A stretch of DNA of 64,000 nucleotides from CBDDBX01 sp965225955. Lineage in GTDB: Bacteria; Acidobacteriota; Aminicenantia; UBA2199. The position numbers were made by a program, and so were the translations under genes. The notes under the pieces are model-generated. The model was not told where the DNA came from, did not search any database, and saw nothing but the letters and a program-made list of their open reading frames with translations. Positions 24,815 through 33,501 of this stretch are shown in pieces (the stretch's first letter is position 1; every line of letters starts with the position of its first letter). The stretch lies in assembly GCA_965225955.1 (NCBI GenBank), contig CBDDBX010000008.1, forward strand, positions 1 through 64,000, written 5' to 3'.

Positions 24815-25078
24815 TTGGAAGATAAAATTATAGATTCAAAATTCAGAAAAGTAATTCTGGCATCAAAAAGGGCAAAACAGATTCTGAATGGAAGCCTCAA
24901 AAAAGTTGACGTGGATGCCCGTAATCCTCTGACAGTGGCACTGGCTGAAATTGAAGCTGGTTATATCGATATAAAAAATGAAGAAGAAGTAGAAGCTATT
25001 GCAATAAATGAGGATGGAGAAGAGGTCGTAACTGAAGAAGTTACTGACGAATCAGTTACAGTAGAAGAGCAGGAGTAG
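24815..25078 (+). CDS. rpoZ: RNA polymerase omega subunit
   Basis: An 87-residue protein from TTG 24815, with GGAGGT correctly spaced upstream; the ATG at 24800 overlaps that site and is less likely. The core SKFRKVILASKRAKQILNG, then NPLTVALAEIEAGYIDIK is the omega signature. The C-terminal half is an acidic tail of EEV repeats. Omega assists assembly of beta-prime. The next gene starts two bases after the stop. Confidence 0.85.
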   Translation: MEDKIIDSKFRKVILASKRAKQILNGSLKKVDVDARNPLTVALAEIEAGYIDIKNEEEVEAIAINEDGEEVVTEEVTDESVTVEEQE

Positions 25079-25079
25079 G

Positions 25080-26102
25080 ATGAAAATAGCTGTACGGTCT
25101 CCTAACTGGATAGGAGACTGTGTGATGGCAATTCCTGCGCTGAAGTTTTTAAAAAAAACGGCACCGGATGCAGAGATTGTAGTGGTAACACTTCCGCATC
25201 TCCAGTCGGTGTTTGCCAATATTGATGAAATAGATCGTTTCATCCCTATGAATGGTTCATCATTCATTTCCAATCTGAAAGGTGTTGTTGGAGAGATAAA
25301 AAAGAACTGTTTTTCAGAAGGGCTTTTATTAACAAACTCCTTCAGTTCAGCTCTACAGTTTAAACTCGGCAAAGTCAGAGGGATAACCGGTTACGATAAA
25401 GACTATCGTGGTTTTCTTCTGGACAGAGCTTTTCCCTTTCCTTCAGGTTTAGAGCATCATGTAAGATTTTATACTGATCTTGTTGAGAAATTTGCTGGTA
25501 AAAGATGCGGAACTGACAATCGTGCTCAGTTAACTGTTATCAGTTCAGAACAGGATGATATCAGAGAGAAACTGGAAGTTCAGGGAATTGATACTTCAAT
25601 GCCTATGCTTGGAATATCTCCTACAGCAGCATATGGACCAGCCAAAATGTGGCAGCCCGAGAAGTTTGCACAGCTTGTAGAAGCTCTTAAAGAGGAGAAG
25701 CCGGAACTTCAGGTAATGTTTTTTGGTGCTGCTCATGAAAAAGAGTTTATGGATAGAATAATCCTCTCTCTTGGTTTCAGAAAAGGTGTTTTTAATCTTG
25801 GTGGCGTTTTCAATCTCAGAGAGTCTATTTCAGCAATATCTGTTATGAATGGATTTGTTGCTAATGATTCCGGCCTGATGCACGTTGCTGCAGGACTTAA
25901 TGTACCACTTGTTGCTATTTTCGGCCCCACCATACCTGAACGGACTGCACCGGAAGGGGATAATATAAAGGTGCTACATAAACCACCAGACTGCTGGCCC
26001 TGTAAACAGAGAGAGTGTCAGCTGGGACATAAATGCATGGGAGCAATAAAAGTACCTGAGGTATACTCCGCATGCCGGGATATAATGAATGTCTTCAAAT
26101 AG
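25080..26102 (+). CDS. waaF: ADP-heptose:LPS heptosyltransferase II-type enzyme
   Basis: A 340-residue family 9 glycosyltransferase. It begins RSPNWIGDCVMAIPALKFLK and has the second-domain motif NDSGLMHVAAGLNVPLVAIFGPTIPERTAP, which binds ADP-heptose. It transfers heptose to the inner core of lipopolysaccharide at the cytoplasmic face. A C-terminal cysteine-rich segment (CWPCKQRECQLGHKCMG) is common in this family. It overlaps the following heptose phosphatase gene by 14 bases, supporting a shared pathway. Confidence 0.88.
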   Translation: MKIAVRSPNWIGDCVMAIPALKFLKKTAPDAEIVVVTLPHLQSVFANIDEIDRFIPMNGSSFISNLKGVVGEIKKNCFSEGLLLTNSFSSALQFKLGKVRGITGYDKDYRGFLLDRAFPFPSGLEHHVRFYTDLVEKFAGKRCGTDNRAQLTVISSEQDDIREKLEVQGIDTSMPMLGISPTAAYGPAKMWQPEKFAQLVEALKEEKPELQVMFFGAAHEKEFMDRIILSLGFRKGVFNLGGVFNLRESISAISVMNGFVANDSGLMHVAAGLNVPLVAIFGPTIPERTAPEGDNIKVLHKPPDCWPCKQRECQLGHKCMGAIKVPEVYSACRDIMNVFK

Positions 26103-26655
26103 AGCAGTATTTATAGACAGAGACGGCACTCTGATTGTTAATGCCGGGTATATCAACAGTTACAGTTCAGTAGAGATATATAACTACTCTTTTGAGGCTG
26201 TAAAGCTTTTTAATGATGCTGGTTTCACAGTAATCATTGCAACCAATCAGTCAGCTATTGCCCGTGGTCTTGCTACAGAAGAGGAAGTTCAGGTTATACA
26301 TGAATACATGGATATGGCATTTGCGGCTGAAGAGTGCATTATTGATGAGTTCTATTATGCACCATGCCACCCGGAAGGAACAGTGAAAATGTACAGGAAA
26401 GCCAGTGATTTGAGAAAGCCTGCTCCAGGTATGTTGCTGCAGGGGGCAGATGATTTCGATATAGATCTCAAAGAATCCTTCATGATAGGGGACAGTCTGT
26501 CAGATATTGAAGCCGGAATCAACGCAGGAACTCAAACTGCACTTGTGAGAACCGGTTACGGTGTTAAGACTGAAAAAGAGATATTGGAGAAGAGTATTAA
26601 AGTTGAATATATCGGTGACACACTTCTTGATGTTGCCAGAATGATTTGTAAATAA
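26089..26655 (+). CDS. gmhB: HAD-IIIA phosphatase, GmhB-like
   Basis: A 188-residue HAD hydrolase with AVFIDRDGTLIVNAGYI (nucleophile Asp in DxDGT), IIATNQSAIARGL, RKPAPGMLLQGADDF and MIGDSLSDIEAGINAGT. This matches D-glycero-beta-D-manno-heptose 1,7-bisphosphate 7-phosphatase, which feeds ADP-heptose synthesis. Classical GmhB has a zinc site of Cys-x-His plus Cys-x-Cys; here APCHPEG is present but the second pair is missing, so it is a zinc-poor variant or a related phosphatase. Coupling to waaF supports the heptose role. Confidence 0.75.
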   Translation: MSSNRAVFIDRDGTLIVNAGYINSYSSVEIYNYSFEAVKLFNDAGFTVIIATNQSAIARGLATEEEVQVIHEYMDMAFAAEECIIDEFYYAPCHPEGTVKMYRKASDLRKPAPGMLLQGADDFDIDLKESFMIGDSLSDIEAGINAGTQTALVRTGYGVKTEKEILEKSIKVEYIGDTLLDVARMICK

Positions 26656-26680
26656 CATTTGTATAATTATAAATTGTACC

Positions 26681-27089
26681 GGACTCATTAATACCACCCC
26701 GTCAGCGTCACTGATTCGCTGAAGCTCACAGTTTGCTGCCACCCCTCCTTCCAGTAATCAGATAATTCACTATTTCTAAAAGCAAATCTTTGGAAACATA
26801 CTATTCATCTACACAGATGTTAATTTTAGAGGATGGGATTCCCGTTTGTCTGAATCAGGACTAGTCTGGTACATATGGGATAATTTTAACTATTTTATTT
26901 CTTAGTAAATCTGAGATTAAGTAATAGAAATCCCCTCCTCACTATTAAAAATTGCGAAACTGAGTCTGTATATTAAAAATGCCATAAAATTGAGACATAC
27001 ATTTTTTATTTACCAGAAGGAGGGGGGGCAGCAAGTTGCCTTAAGCCCAATATGGGCAACGCAGCTGACGGGGTGGTATTAATGAGTCC
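26681..27089. mobile_element. 409-bp non-coding element with 26-bp perfect terminal inverted repeats (MITE-like)
   Basis: 26681-26706 and 27064-27089 are exact reverse complements; weaker inverted similarity continues inward to a GGAGGGGGGGCAGCAAG-like block (26740s and 27015-27035). The interior of about 260 bp is AT-rich with no gene. No target-site duplication is obvious. The outer arm shares a GGTGGTATTAA block with the 107-bp repeats. It fills most of the gene-free stretch between gmhB and argF. Confidence 0.65.
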
Positions 27090-27144
27090 AATAAGCCTTG
27101 ATAATGTCTGTGTTATGGATTGTGTTTGAGTCAAGGAGAAAGAA

Positions 27145-27169
27145 AAAGGCGATCTGAATAACCGCCTTT
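27145..27169 (-). terminator. Intrinsic terminator of argF
   Basis: AAAGGCG (27145-27151) pairs with CGCCTTT (27163-27169). On the minus strand the stem is followed by TTTTTCTTTCTCC, a good U tract. It lies 27 bases after the argF stop. Confidence 0.75.
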
Positions 27170-27196
27170 ATATAGAATTTTAAGATTATTTTTTAA

Positions 27197-28198
27197 TTAC
27201 TGACCCAGAGTTGCAACCATTACAGCTTTAATAGTGTGCATTCTGTTTTCAGCTTCGTCGAATACGATTGAAGCTTCAGATTCGAAAACGTCTTCTGTTA
27301 CTTCCATTCCATTGAGACCAAACTTCTGGAAAATTTCTTCACCAATAGTTGTTTCTCTGTTATGGAAAGCAGGCAGGCAGTGCATGAATTTAGCATTAGG
27401 ATTGTTTGTTTTCTTCATGCAATCCATGTTGATCTGATATGGTTTGAGTTCATTGATTCTCTCTTCCCATACTGAATCAGGTTCGCCCATTGAAACCCAA
27501 ACATCACCATATAGGAAATCAGCATCTTTAACGCCTTTTTCAACATCATCAGTAATAGTGATTGTAGCACCTGTGGATTTTGCAATCTCTTCGCACTGTG
27601 CAATCAGCTCTGAAGATGGCTGATATTTTTTTGGAGCGCAGATTCTTACATCCATGCCCATTTTAGCTCCACCAACGAGGAGAGAATTACCCATGTTGAA
27701 TCTTCCGTCTCCGAGGTAGCAGAATTTAACCTGATTAAGAGGTTTGTCTGAATGCTCCATCATTGTCATGAAGTCAGCCAGAATCTGGGTTGGGTGGTAC
27801 TCATTTGTAAGACCATTCCATACAGGAACACCAGCATATTTGCCAAGCTCTTCTACAATTTCCTGACCAAAGCCTCTGTATTCAATACCATCATACATAC
27901 GACCCAGAACTCTTGCAGTATCTTTCATGGACTCTTTCTGTCCAATCTGTGATCCTGAAGGTCCAAGATAGGTAACTTTAGCACCCTGATCATAAGCTGC
28001 AACTTCAAAAGCGCAACGTGTTCTTGTTGATGATTTTTCAAAAATCAGAGCAATGTTTTTGCCATTTAGTTTCTGCTGCTCAGTTCCGGCATATTTAGCT
28101 TTTTTGAGCTCAATTGATAGGTCCAGCAGGAATTTTATTTCCTGAGGAGTGAAATCCAACAACTTAAGAAAGTTTCTGTTTCTTAGATTAAAAGCCAT
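27197..28198 (-). CDS. argF: Ornithine carbamoyltransferase
   Basis: A 333-residue enzyme joining ornithine and carbamoyl phosphate to citrulline. Key motifs: FEKSSTRTRCAFEVAAYDQGA (carbamoyl phosphate site), GLTNEYHPTQILADFMTM, FCYLGDGRFNMGNSLLVGGA, DVWVSMGE and KFMHCLPAFHN. All catalytic segments are intact and length is normal. It could serve arginine synthesis or, in the catabolic sense, citrulline breakdown (arcB type); no other arginine gene is in the window to decide. It is monocistronic with its own terminator and divergent from queC. Confidence 0.93.
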   Translation of the reverse strand: MAFNLRNRNFLKLLDFTPQEIKFLLDLSIELKKAKYAGTEQQKLNGKNIALIFEKSSTRTRCAFEVAAYDQGAKVTYLGPSGSQIGQKESMKDTARVLGRMYDGIEYRGFGQEIVEELGKYAGVPVWNGLTNEYHPTQILADFMTMMEHSDKPLNQVKFCYLGDGRFNMGNSLLVGGAKMGMDVRICAPKKYQPSSELIAQCEEIAKSTGATITITDDVEKGVKDADFLYGDVWVSMGEPDSVWEERINELKPYQINMDCMKKTNNPNAKFMHCLPAFHNRETTIGEEIFQKFGLNGMEVTEDVFESEASIVFDEAENRMHTIKAVMVATLGQ

Positions 28199-28310
28199 TA
28201 TTAACTCCTGAAATAGAAATTTTAAGAGTAATGGTACATCAAATAATATAATTTAGCAATACAATGTGGGAACTCTGTACAAAGTGGGGTTTTGGTAGTA
28301 AAATGTGGTG

Positions 28311-29012
28311 ATGAAAAAAAGTGATGCAGTAGTTCTTTTTTCCAGTGGAATCGACTCTACCACAGCGTTATACTGGGCTCTTGAAAAATTTGATAAAGTT
28401 CATACTTTATCCTTCAGTTATTCCCAGAAACACTCTGTAGAAGTCGAAATGGCGAAAATTATGACAAAAAGGCTTGGAGTTGAAGCCTCTTTTATTGAAA
28501 TACCCTTCAGATCTCTCATAAAATCTGCTCTTATTGACGATGGCCCTGAAATTCCTGATTCAATGGCAAGTGCCAAAAATGAAGAGGGGATACCCCACAC
28601 TTATGTTCCTTTCAGAAACGGGATTTTTATATCTTTTGCAGCAGCTTATGCAGAGTCCAGAGGAATAACAGATATTATTACCGGATTTAACCTTATTGAT
28701 ACTCCAGACTACCCTGATACTACAGGAAGTTTTGTTGAAGCAATGGAAAATGCTGTTAATTCAGGTACTTCAGCTTCAGTTACCGGCAGGAAATTTAAGA
28801 TTCATGCTCCTCTTATTGGTTTAACCAAAAAAGAGATTATTGAGATGGGTCTGAAGCTTAATGCTGATTACTCCTGGTCTGTAACCTGTTACCGTGGCGA
28901 AGAGATGCCTTGTCTTGCATGTCCTTCATGTGACTCCCGTAACGGTGCATTTAAAGCACTGGGAATGGAAGATCCTGTTATCACAAGACTTAGAAAGGAA
29001 GGTAAAATATGA
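28311..29012 (+). CDS. queC: 7-cyano-7-deazaguanine synthase
   Basis: A 233-residue protein with the PP-loop ATPase motif LFSSGIDSTTALYWAL (Gly-Ile replaces the usual Gly-Gly), and a C-terminal zinc site CYRGEEMPCLACPSCDSR. It makes preQ0 from 7-carboxy-7-deazaguanine with ammonia and ATP in the queuosine pathway. ATG 28311 is chosen; two in-frame GTGs lie just before it and the ribosome binding site is weak. It overlaps queD by four bases. Confidence 0.92.
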   Translation: MKKSDAVVLFSSGIDSTTALYWALEKFDKVHTLSFSYSQKHSVEVEMAKIMTKRLGVEASFIEIPFRSLIKSALIDDGPEIPDSMASAKNEEGIPHTYVPFRNGIFISFAAAYAESRGITDIITGFNLIDTPDYPDTTGSFVEAMENAVNSGTSASVTGRKFKIHAPLIGLTKKEIIEMGLKLNADYSWSVTCYRGEEMPCLACPSCDSRNGAFKALGMEDPVITRLRKEGKI

Positions 29013-29350
29013 GCTGGGAACTAATAGTAAAAGATAAATTTGCTTCAGCACATTTTCTGGAAAATTATAAGGGAAAGTGTGAAAAACTACACGGTCACAC
29101 TTTTGGAATTGAAGTACATCTAACCGGAGATACTCTTGATCAGTCAGGTATTGCAATAGACTTTACTCTTATTAAGAGGTATATTAAAGATATTCTTCCA
29201 GACCATAAGGTTCTGAATGAAGAGTTTGACTTTTCTCCTTCAGCTGAAAATCTGGCAAGACATTTCTATAGATTGATTGCTGAAAAATATCCTGTAAAAA
29301 GAGTAATTGTCTGGGAATCAGAGAATGCAGGAGCTTCATATTCTGAATAA
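29009..29350 (+). CDS. queD: 6-carboxy-5,6,7,8-tetrahydropterin synthase
   Basis: A 113-residue protein of the PTPS/QueD family. Zinc-binding histidines are in SAHFL and KLHGHTFGIEVHL, with the catalytic cysteine in GKCEKLHGH and PDHKVLNE plus WESENAGASY at the end. It converts dihydroneopterin triphosphate to 6-carboxytetrahydropterin, the first committed step to queuosine. It overlaps both queC and queE, forming a tight operon. Confidence 0.92.
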   Translation: MSWELIVKDKFASAHFLENYKGKCEKLHGHTFGIEVHLTGDTLDQSGIAIDFTLIKRYIKDILPDHKVLNEEFDFSPSAENLARHFYRLIAEKYPVKRVIVWESENAGASYSE

Positions 29351-29957
29351 ACTGATTATTAATGAGATCTTCTCTTCTGCTCAGGGAGAGGGACTCAGAT
29401 TCGGAATCCCTTCAATTTTTATAAGATTCAGTGGCTGCTCTCTTAAATGCAGCTACTGTGATACTAAAGGTTCATGGGCTTCCGGTGAAAAGATGACTGT
29501 CCGTGAAGTTGTTAAAGAGGTGGAAGAAAATCAGTGGAGTGTAAAAAATGTTGTTATTACCGGGGGAGAACCCTGTGAGCAGCATCTGGAACCTCTGGTT
29601 GTAGCTCTTAAAAGGAGAGGTTATTTTCTATCTCTGGAAACCAGCGGAACCAGAAGCACAGCTGCAGATTTCAACTGGGTAACAGTTTCACCCAAGGATG
29701 TTTCCGGCTACTTTATACACCCTTCATTTAACAATCGTATAGACGAACTTAAACTTGTTGTAAATGAGAACCTTAACAAACAGGTTGTTACGGGGTTGAT
29801 GAAAAAATGGTCCGGAGTGCCTGTACTTCTTCAGCCCAATGCAGCAGATGCAGATAAATTCAGAAATTGTTATAACCTGTACAGAGAACTTGCGGAATCT
29901 GAACCTGAACGCATCCGCCTTGGAATGCAGCTGCACAGAGTCTATGAAATAGAATGA
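29325..29957 (+). CDS. queE: 7-carboxy-7-deazaguanine synthase (radical SAM)
   Basis: A 210-residue protein with the radical-SAM cluster motif CSLKCSYCDTKGSW (C-x3-C-x2-C) and the GGEP motif VVITGGEPCEQHLEPL; IFSSAQGEGLRFGIPSIFIRFSGC before it is typical of QueE. It contracts the pterin ring to carboxydeazaguanine. ATG 29325 lies inside queD, an overlap of 26 bases; no better start with a ribosome site is visible. queF and folE-type genes are not in the window. Confidence 0.92.
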   Translation: MQELHILNKLIINEIFSSAQGEGLRFGIPSIFIRFSGCSLKCSYCDTKGSWASGEKMTVREVVKEVEENQWSVKNVVITGGEPCEQHLEPLVVALKRRGYFLSLETSGTRSTAADFNWVTVSPKDVSGYFIHPSFNNRIDELKLVVNENLNKQVVTGLMKKWSGVPVLLQPNAADADKFRNCYNLYRELAESEPERIRLGMQLHRVYEIE

Positions 29958-30182
29958 AAATTTTGTAGGGGTTTGGCCATGTCACACTCTATACATTTTT
30001 TTTCAGGTTGCAAAGGGCAAGGTATCCTTCGACAAGCTCAGGACTGGTAGCCTGGTTCCTGCAATCAAACAAGCTTATTTGTCTCTTTGTGCACGTGTCA
30101 TGTGCGCATGCTTTCATGTGGTAGTCAATGTCTCAGAATTATCTTCTATTCTCAGAAATATCACAAAGCTCTGGAAATTCAA
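29958..30182. other. Gene-free stretch before ackA
   Basis: About 225 bases after queE up to the ackA promoter. It holds the short motif at 30026-30043 that is the reverse complement of 18053-18070. I see no convincing terminator or small gene in it. Confidence 0.5.
30026..30043 (-). repeat. Short dispersed motif, second copy
   Basis: CCTTCGACAAGCTCAGGA, the exact reverse complement of 18053-18070. It lies in the intergenic region after queE. Confidence 0.6.
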
Positions 30183-30210
30183 TTGCAATATACGGAAAAG
30201 ATAGTATAAT
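30183..30210 (+). promoter_or_regulatory. Promoter of ackA
   Basis: TTGCAA (30183-30188) and exact TATAAT (30205-30210) with 16 bp between. Transcription would start near 30217, giving a leader of about 45 bases. Confidence 0.65.
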
Positions 30211-30226
30211 AAAACATAAATTATTT

Positions 30227-30242
30227 GTCGCCAGAAGGCGAC
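30227..30242 (+). promoter_or_regulatory. 5'-leader hairpin of the ackA message
   Basis: GTCGCC-agaa-GGCGAC is a perfect 6-bp stem with a four-base loop about ten bases from the predicted 5' end. A structure in this place often protects an mRNA from 5'-end-dependent decay. It does not cover the ribosome site. Confidence 0.5.
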
Positions 30243-30261
30243 TAAGAGAGGGTAACTTAAG

Positions 30262-31458
30262 ATGAAAGTTTTAGTAATTAACTGTGGTAGTTCATCAATT
30301 AAATTCCAACTTATTAATATGGAAAACCAAGATGTAATTGCCAAAGGTCTGGTTGAAAGAATCGGTCTTCCTGGTGCACAGCTTATCTACAAATATTCAG
30401 ATCAGAAAGTAGTAGCTGAAAGAGATATTGCTGATCATGGTGCAGGTATTGAACTTATCGTTGAACATCTTACTTCTGATGAATGTGGTGTTATAAAAGA
30501 TAAAGGCGAAATATATGCAATCGGTCACAGAGTTGTTCATGGCGCAGAAAAATTCAACTCAACTGTTGAAATTACAGACGAAGTAGTTGAAACTCTTAAT
30601 GAGTGTATCCCTCTGGCTCCTCTTCACAATCCACCAAACATCATTGGTATTGAAGCCTGCAGAAAGGTTCTTCCTGGTATCCCAATGGGTGGTGTATTTG
30701 ATACAGCTTTCCACCAGTCAATGCCTAAAAAAGCTTATATGTATCCTCTACCTTATGAAGTATATGAAAAACATGGGGTAAGACGTTACGGTTTCCACGG
30801 TACATCACACTTCTTTGTTGCAAAAGAGGGTGCTAAACTGATGGGTAAAGATATCAAAGATATGAAAATTATCACATGCCATCTTGGTAACGGTTCATCT
30901 GTTACAGCAATTGATGGTGGAAAATCAGTTGATACATCAATGGGTTTCACACCACTTCCTGGTCTTATGATGGGAACACGCTGTGGTGATATCGATCCTG
31001 CAATTCCTATTTTCCTTCAGAACAGAGCAGATATGAGTGCTGCTGAAGTAGATGCACTGCTCAATAAACAGAGTGGTATTCATGGTATCTCAGGCATCTC
31101 ATCTGATATGAGAGACATTGAAGAGAAATACAATGAAGGTAACGAAAGAGCAATACTTGCTGTAGATATGATGGTATACAGAATCAAAAAGTACATTGGT
31201 TCTTATATTGCAGCAATGAACGGCGTTGACCTTATTATCTTTACCGCAGGTATTGGTGAAAATGATGCGCTTGTAAGATCAGAAACTCTTAAAAATATGG
31301 AATTCCTGGGTATCGATTTTGATGCTGAAGCTAATGATAAGAGATTTGGTGAGCCAGGTACAATTTCAAAAGATAGTTCAAAAGTTAAGGTAATGGTAAT
31401 TCCAACTAATGAAGAGCTGGAAATTGCTGAACAGACAGTAGAAGTACTGAAAAAATAG
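30262..31458 (+). CDS. ackA: Acetate kinase
   Basis: A 398-residue enzyme of the ASKHA fold: VLVINCGSSSIKFQLI at the N terminus, GHRVVHGAEKF, FDTAFHQSMPKKAYMYPLPY, RRYGFHGTSHFFV, CHLGNGSSVTAIDGGKSVDTSMG and FTAGIGENDALVR. All substrate-binding motifs are intact. It makes ATP and acetate from acetyl phosphate and ADP, the likely energy-yielding end step after pyruvate oxidation by Por. No pta gene is adjacent. Codon use is strongly biased, as expected for a highly expressed gene. Confidence 0.96.
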   Translation: MKVLVINCGSSSIKFQLINMENQDVIAKGLVERIGLPGAQLIYKYSDQKVVAERDIADHGAGIELIVEHLTSDECGVIKDKGEIYAIGHRVVHGAEKFNSTVEITDEVVETLNECIPLAPLHNPPNIIGIEACRKVLPGIPMGGVFDTAFHQSMPKKAYMYPLPYEVYEKHGVRRYGFHGTSHFFVAKEGAKLMGKDIKDMKIITCHLGNGSSVTAIDGGKSVDTSMGFTPLPGLMMGTRCGDIDPAIPIFLQNRADMSAAEVDALLNKQSGIHGISGISSDMRDIEEKYNEGNERAILAVDMMVYRIKKYIGSYIAAMNGVDLIIFTAGIGENDALVRSETLKNMEFLGIDFDAEANDKRFGEPGTISKDSSKVKVMVIPTNEELEIAEQTVEVLKK

Positions 31459-31479
31459 TATTATTGATATTAATAAAAG

Positions 31480-31505
31480 AAGAGAGAGTAGAAATACTCT
31501 CTCTT
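31480..31505. terminator. Bidirectional terminator between ackA and the minus-strand operon
   Basis: AAGAGAGAGTA-gaaa-TACTCTCTCTT is a perfect 11-bp stem with a GAAA loop. On the minus strand it is followed by CTTTTATTAAT, on the plus strand by ATCTATTC. It sits between convergent genes. Confidence 0.75.
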
Positions 31506-31526
31506 ATCTATTCAGAAAGTCTCTGA

Positions 31527-32180
31527 TTAATTTCTGATTTTAAATTTAACTCCCCCAAAAAAACCTGAGAGAAAATTAAAAAGGAAACCTGTAACCAGCG
31601 ATATAACTGTAGTTAACAGGAAGCCTGAAACCATACCGATTATAGAAAATATTATTCCACCCTGGACTTTACCTCTGATACCTTTAAGCATTTCAGGCAT
31701 AAAACCTGCAGATTCAGGAAAAAGATCTGTGAAAATCCCAAATACAGCGCCGGTTATTATACCTGCAATAATACCGATGCCTCCAAAGAAGAGGATCAAA
31801 GAAGAGATCTGCACAGATTTAATCTCTATTATAGATGAGTCATCAGGAGTAAGTGTAGCCTTTGGGGTTGTGGCAACACTTTCAGAATCTGAATCAGCTA
31901 TCATCGATTGGTAGGATGGCACAGATGCAGAGTCTTCATCCAGAATTCCCATACTCTTCTGATTCTGGTGAGGAGGATCAGATTCAACCCAGGCTTTATT
32001 CTCGTATATATACCATTTCCCGGTTTTACTGCCAATCATCCAGTATCTCTCCTTATCATCAAGAATCATCAGGCTTTTGAGTTCTGATTTCATCTGGGCA
32101 GGAGTTATCATGCCGTGATTAAGTCTGGCTTTTAGTTCATCATACTTCTTTTCTGCATCAATAAACTTCTGTTTATCCAT
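31527..32180 (-). CDS. Membrane protein with SHOCT-like N terminus, function unknown
   Basis: A 217-residue protein. The first part (EKKYDELKARLNHGMITPAQMKSELKSLM) is a short helical module like the SHOCT domain; the next (ERYWMIGSKTGKWYIYENKAWVESDPP) is a tryptophan-rich module seen after it in other bacterial proteins. A low-complexity linker leads to two glycine-rich membrane segments (about 125-150 and 170-205) and a lysine end. GGAAGG precedes the start. It begins two bases after folC and is the last gene of the large minus-strand set. Role not recognised. Confidence 0.65.
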   Translation of the reverse strand: MDKQKFIDAEKKYDELKARLNHGMITPAQMKSELKSLMILDDKERYWMIGSKTGKWYIYENKAWVESDPPHQNQKSMGILDEDSASVPSYQSMIADSDSESVATTPKATLTPDDSSIIEIKSVQISSLILFFGGIGIIAGIITGAVFGIFTDLFPESAGFMPEMLKGIRGKVQGGIIFSIIGMVSGFLLTTVISLVTGFLFNFLSGFFGGVKFKIRN

Positions 32181-32182
32181 TT

Positions 32183-33472
32183 TTAACCTTCCAGGATTAT
32201 ATTTCTCATTTCCCCAGCCAGATAAAGAGAACCGGTTATAAGAGTTGTCTCAGGGTATTTACGGGACTCTGAATAGGCTTCCCTTAGACCTTTACGGATT
32301 ATACACTCTTTACCTGCAAAAAGCGGAAGCAGTTTCTCAGCTTCCAGAGCTCTTTTGGAAATGGGTTCTGTAATAATAACTCTTTTAATGAAAGGGGATA
32401 ACATCTCCACCATACGGTTGAATTTCTTATCTCTCAAAACACCAAAAATCAGTGTCATGTTTTTGAGATTTTTCTGCTTTAAGTAATCACTCAGTACCGC
32501 AGCACAGGCCAGGTTATGCCCGCCATCAAGTATGACTCCACCATTATCGGTTTTAATATATTCAATCCGGCCTGGTATAAAATTATTCTTAATACCTTCA
32601 GCAATAGCCTCTTTACTTATATCAACGCTGGAATAGCGTTTAAGAGCTTCAATAACTCTTATTGCAGCAGCTGCATTCTGAGTCTGGTGTTTTCCGTTCA
32701 GAGTGACCTGGTAATCGTAAGTTTCACCATAATCTGTAGAATATGAGCAGTTGTAACCTTCATCTGTTACAGTATATTCTATCTTATTATTACGATTATT
32801 AACCATCAGGAAGGGGGCTTCAAGCTCCTGTGCTGTCTGTTTTACAATTCTGGTTGAAACTGAGAGTTTATTACAACCACAGATAACCGGAACTCCTTTC
32901 TTGATTATTCCTGATTTTTCCCTTGATATATCACTTATTCTCGGTCCAAGAGTTTTGGTGTGTTCCAGGGAAACATTTGTAATAACATTTGCCGCTGGTG
33001 TTATTGTGGATGTAGCATCCAGTCTGCCACCAAGTCCTACTTCAAGAATGGCAAAGTCCACGCCTTTTTTATAAAAGTAGTGGAGTGATGTAAGGAAAAT
33101 ATGTTCAAAGAATGTCGGAATATTCTCAATTGTACCTGTTTTTTCCATACCAGTTACAATATGTTTAATTTCCGATAGAGAATCAGCAAAATCTTTTTCG
33201 CTTATCCACTCTTTGTTGATTGTTATTCTCTCTCTAATGTCCTGCAGGTGTGGGGAAGTAAACAGACCGGCTTTATATCCGGCATGTTGAAGGATGGATG
33301 TTATGCAGTGGGAGGTTGAGCCTTTACCGTTGGTTCCTCCAACCTGTATAAATTTGATTCCACTTATGTCAAAAGGGAGATTCTTAATTATACAGCTGAT
33401 ATTATCCAGAGTAAGTTTGGCACCCAGTTCCTGTATGGATTTCAGATATTCCTGTGCTTCTATGTAATTCAT
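32183..33472 (-). CDS. folC: Folylpolyglutamate / dihydrofolate synthase
   Basis: A 429-residue Mur-ligase-fold enzyme. The ATP loop is QVGGTNGKGSTSHCITSIL, followed by LFTSPHLQDIRERITIN, FAILEVGLGGRLDATST, VSLEHTKTLG and ILDGGHNLACAAVL. It adds glutamate to dihydropteroate or tetrahydrofolate in the cytoplasm. Length and motifs are complete. The start has only a weak ribosome site. It follows a small coiled-coil gene. Confidence 0.92.
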   Translation of the reverse strand: MNYIEAQEYLKSIQELGAKLTLDNISCIIKNLPFDISGIKFIQVGGTNGKGSTSHCITSILQHAGYKAGLFTSPHLQDIRERITINKEWISEKDFADSLSEIKHIVTGMEKTGTIENIPTFFEHIFLTSLHYFYKKGVDFAILEVGLGGRLDATSTITPAANVITNVSLEHTKTLGPRISDISREKSGIIKKGVPVICGCNKLSVSTRIVKQTAQELEAPFLMVNNRNNKIEYTVTDEGYNCSYSTDYGETYDYQVTLNGKHQTQNAAAAIRVIEALKRYSSVDISKEAIAEGIKNNFIPGRIEYIKTDNGGVILDGGHNLACAAVLSDYLKQKNLKNMTLIFGVLRDKKFNRMVEMLSPFIKRVIITEPISKRALEAEKLLPLFAGKECIIRKGLREAYSESRKYPETTLITGSLYLAGEMRNIILEG

Positions 33473-33501
33473 TTAATTAACAAACAGATAAAAAAGAGAA
33501 G

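Noticed and set aside
28199..28310. preQ1 riboswitch before queC
   Set aside because: I looked for the short hairpin plus A-rich tail of preQ1 switches and did not see a convincing form.
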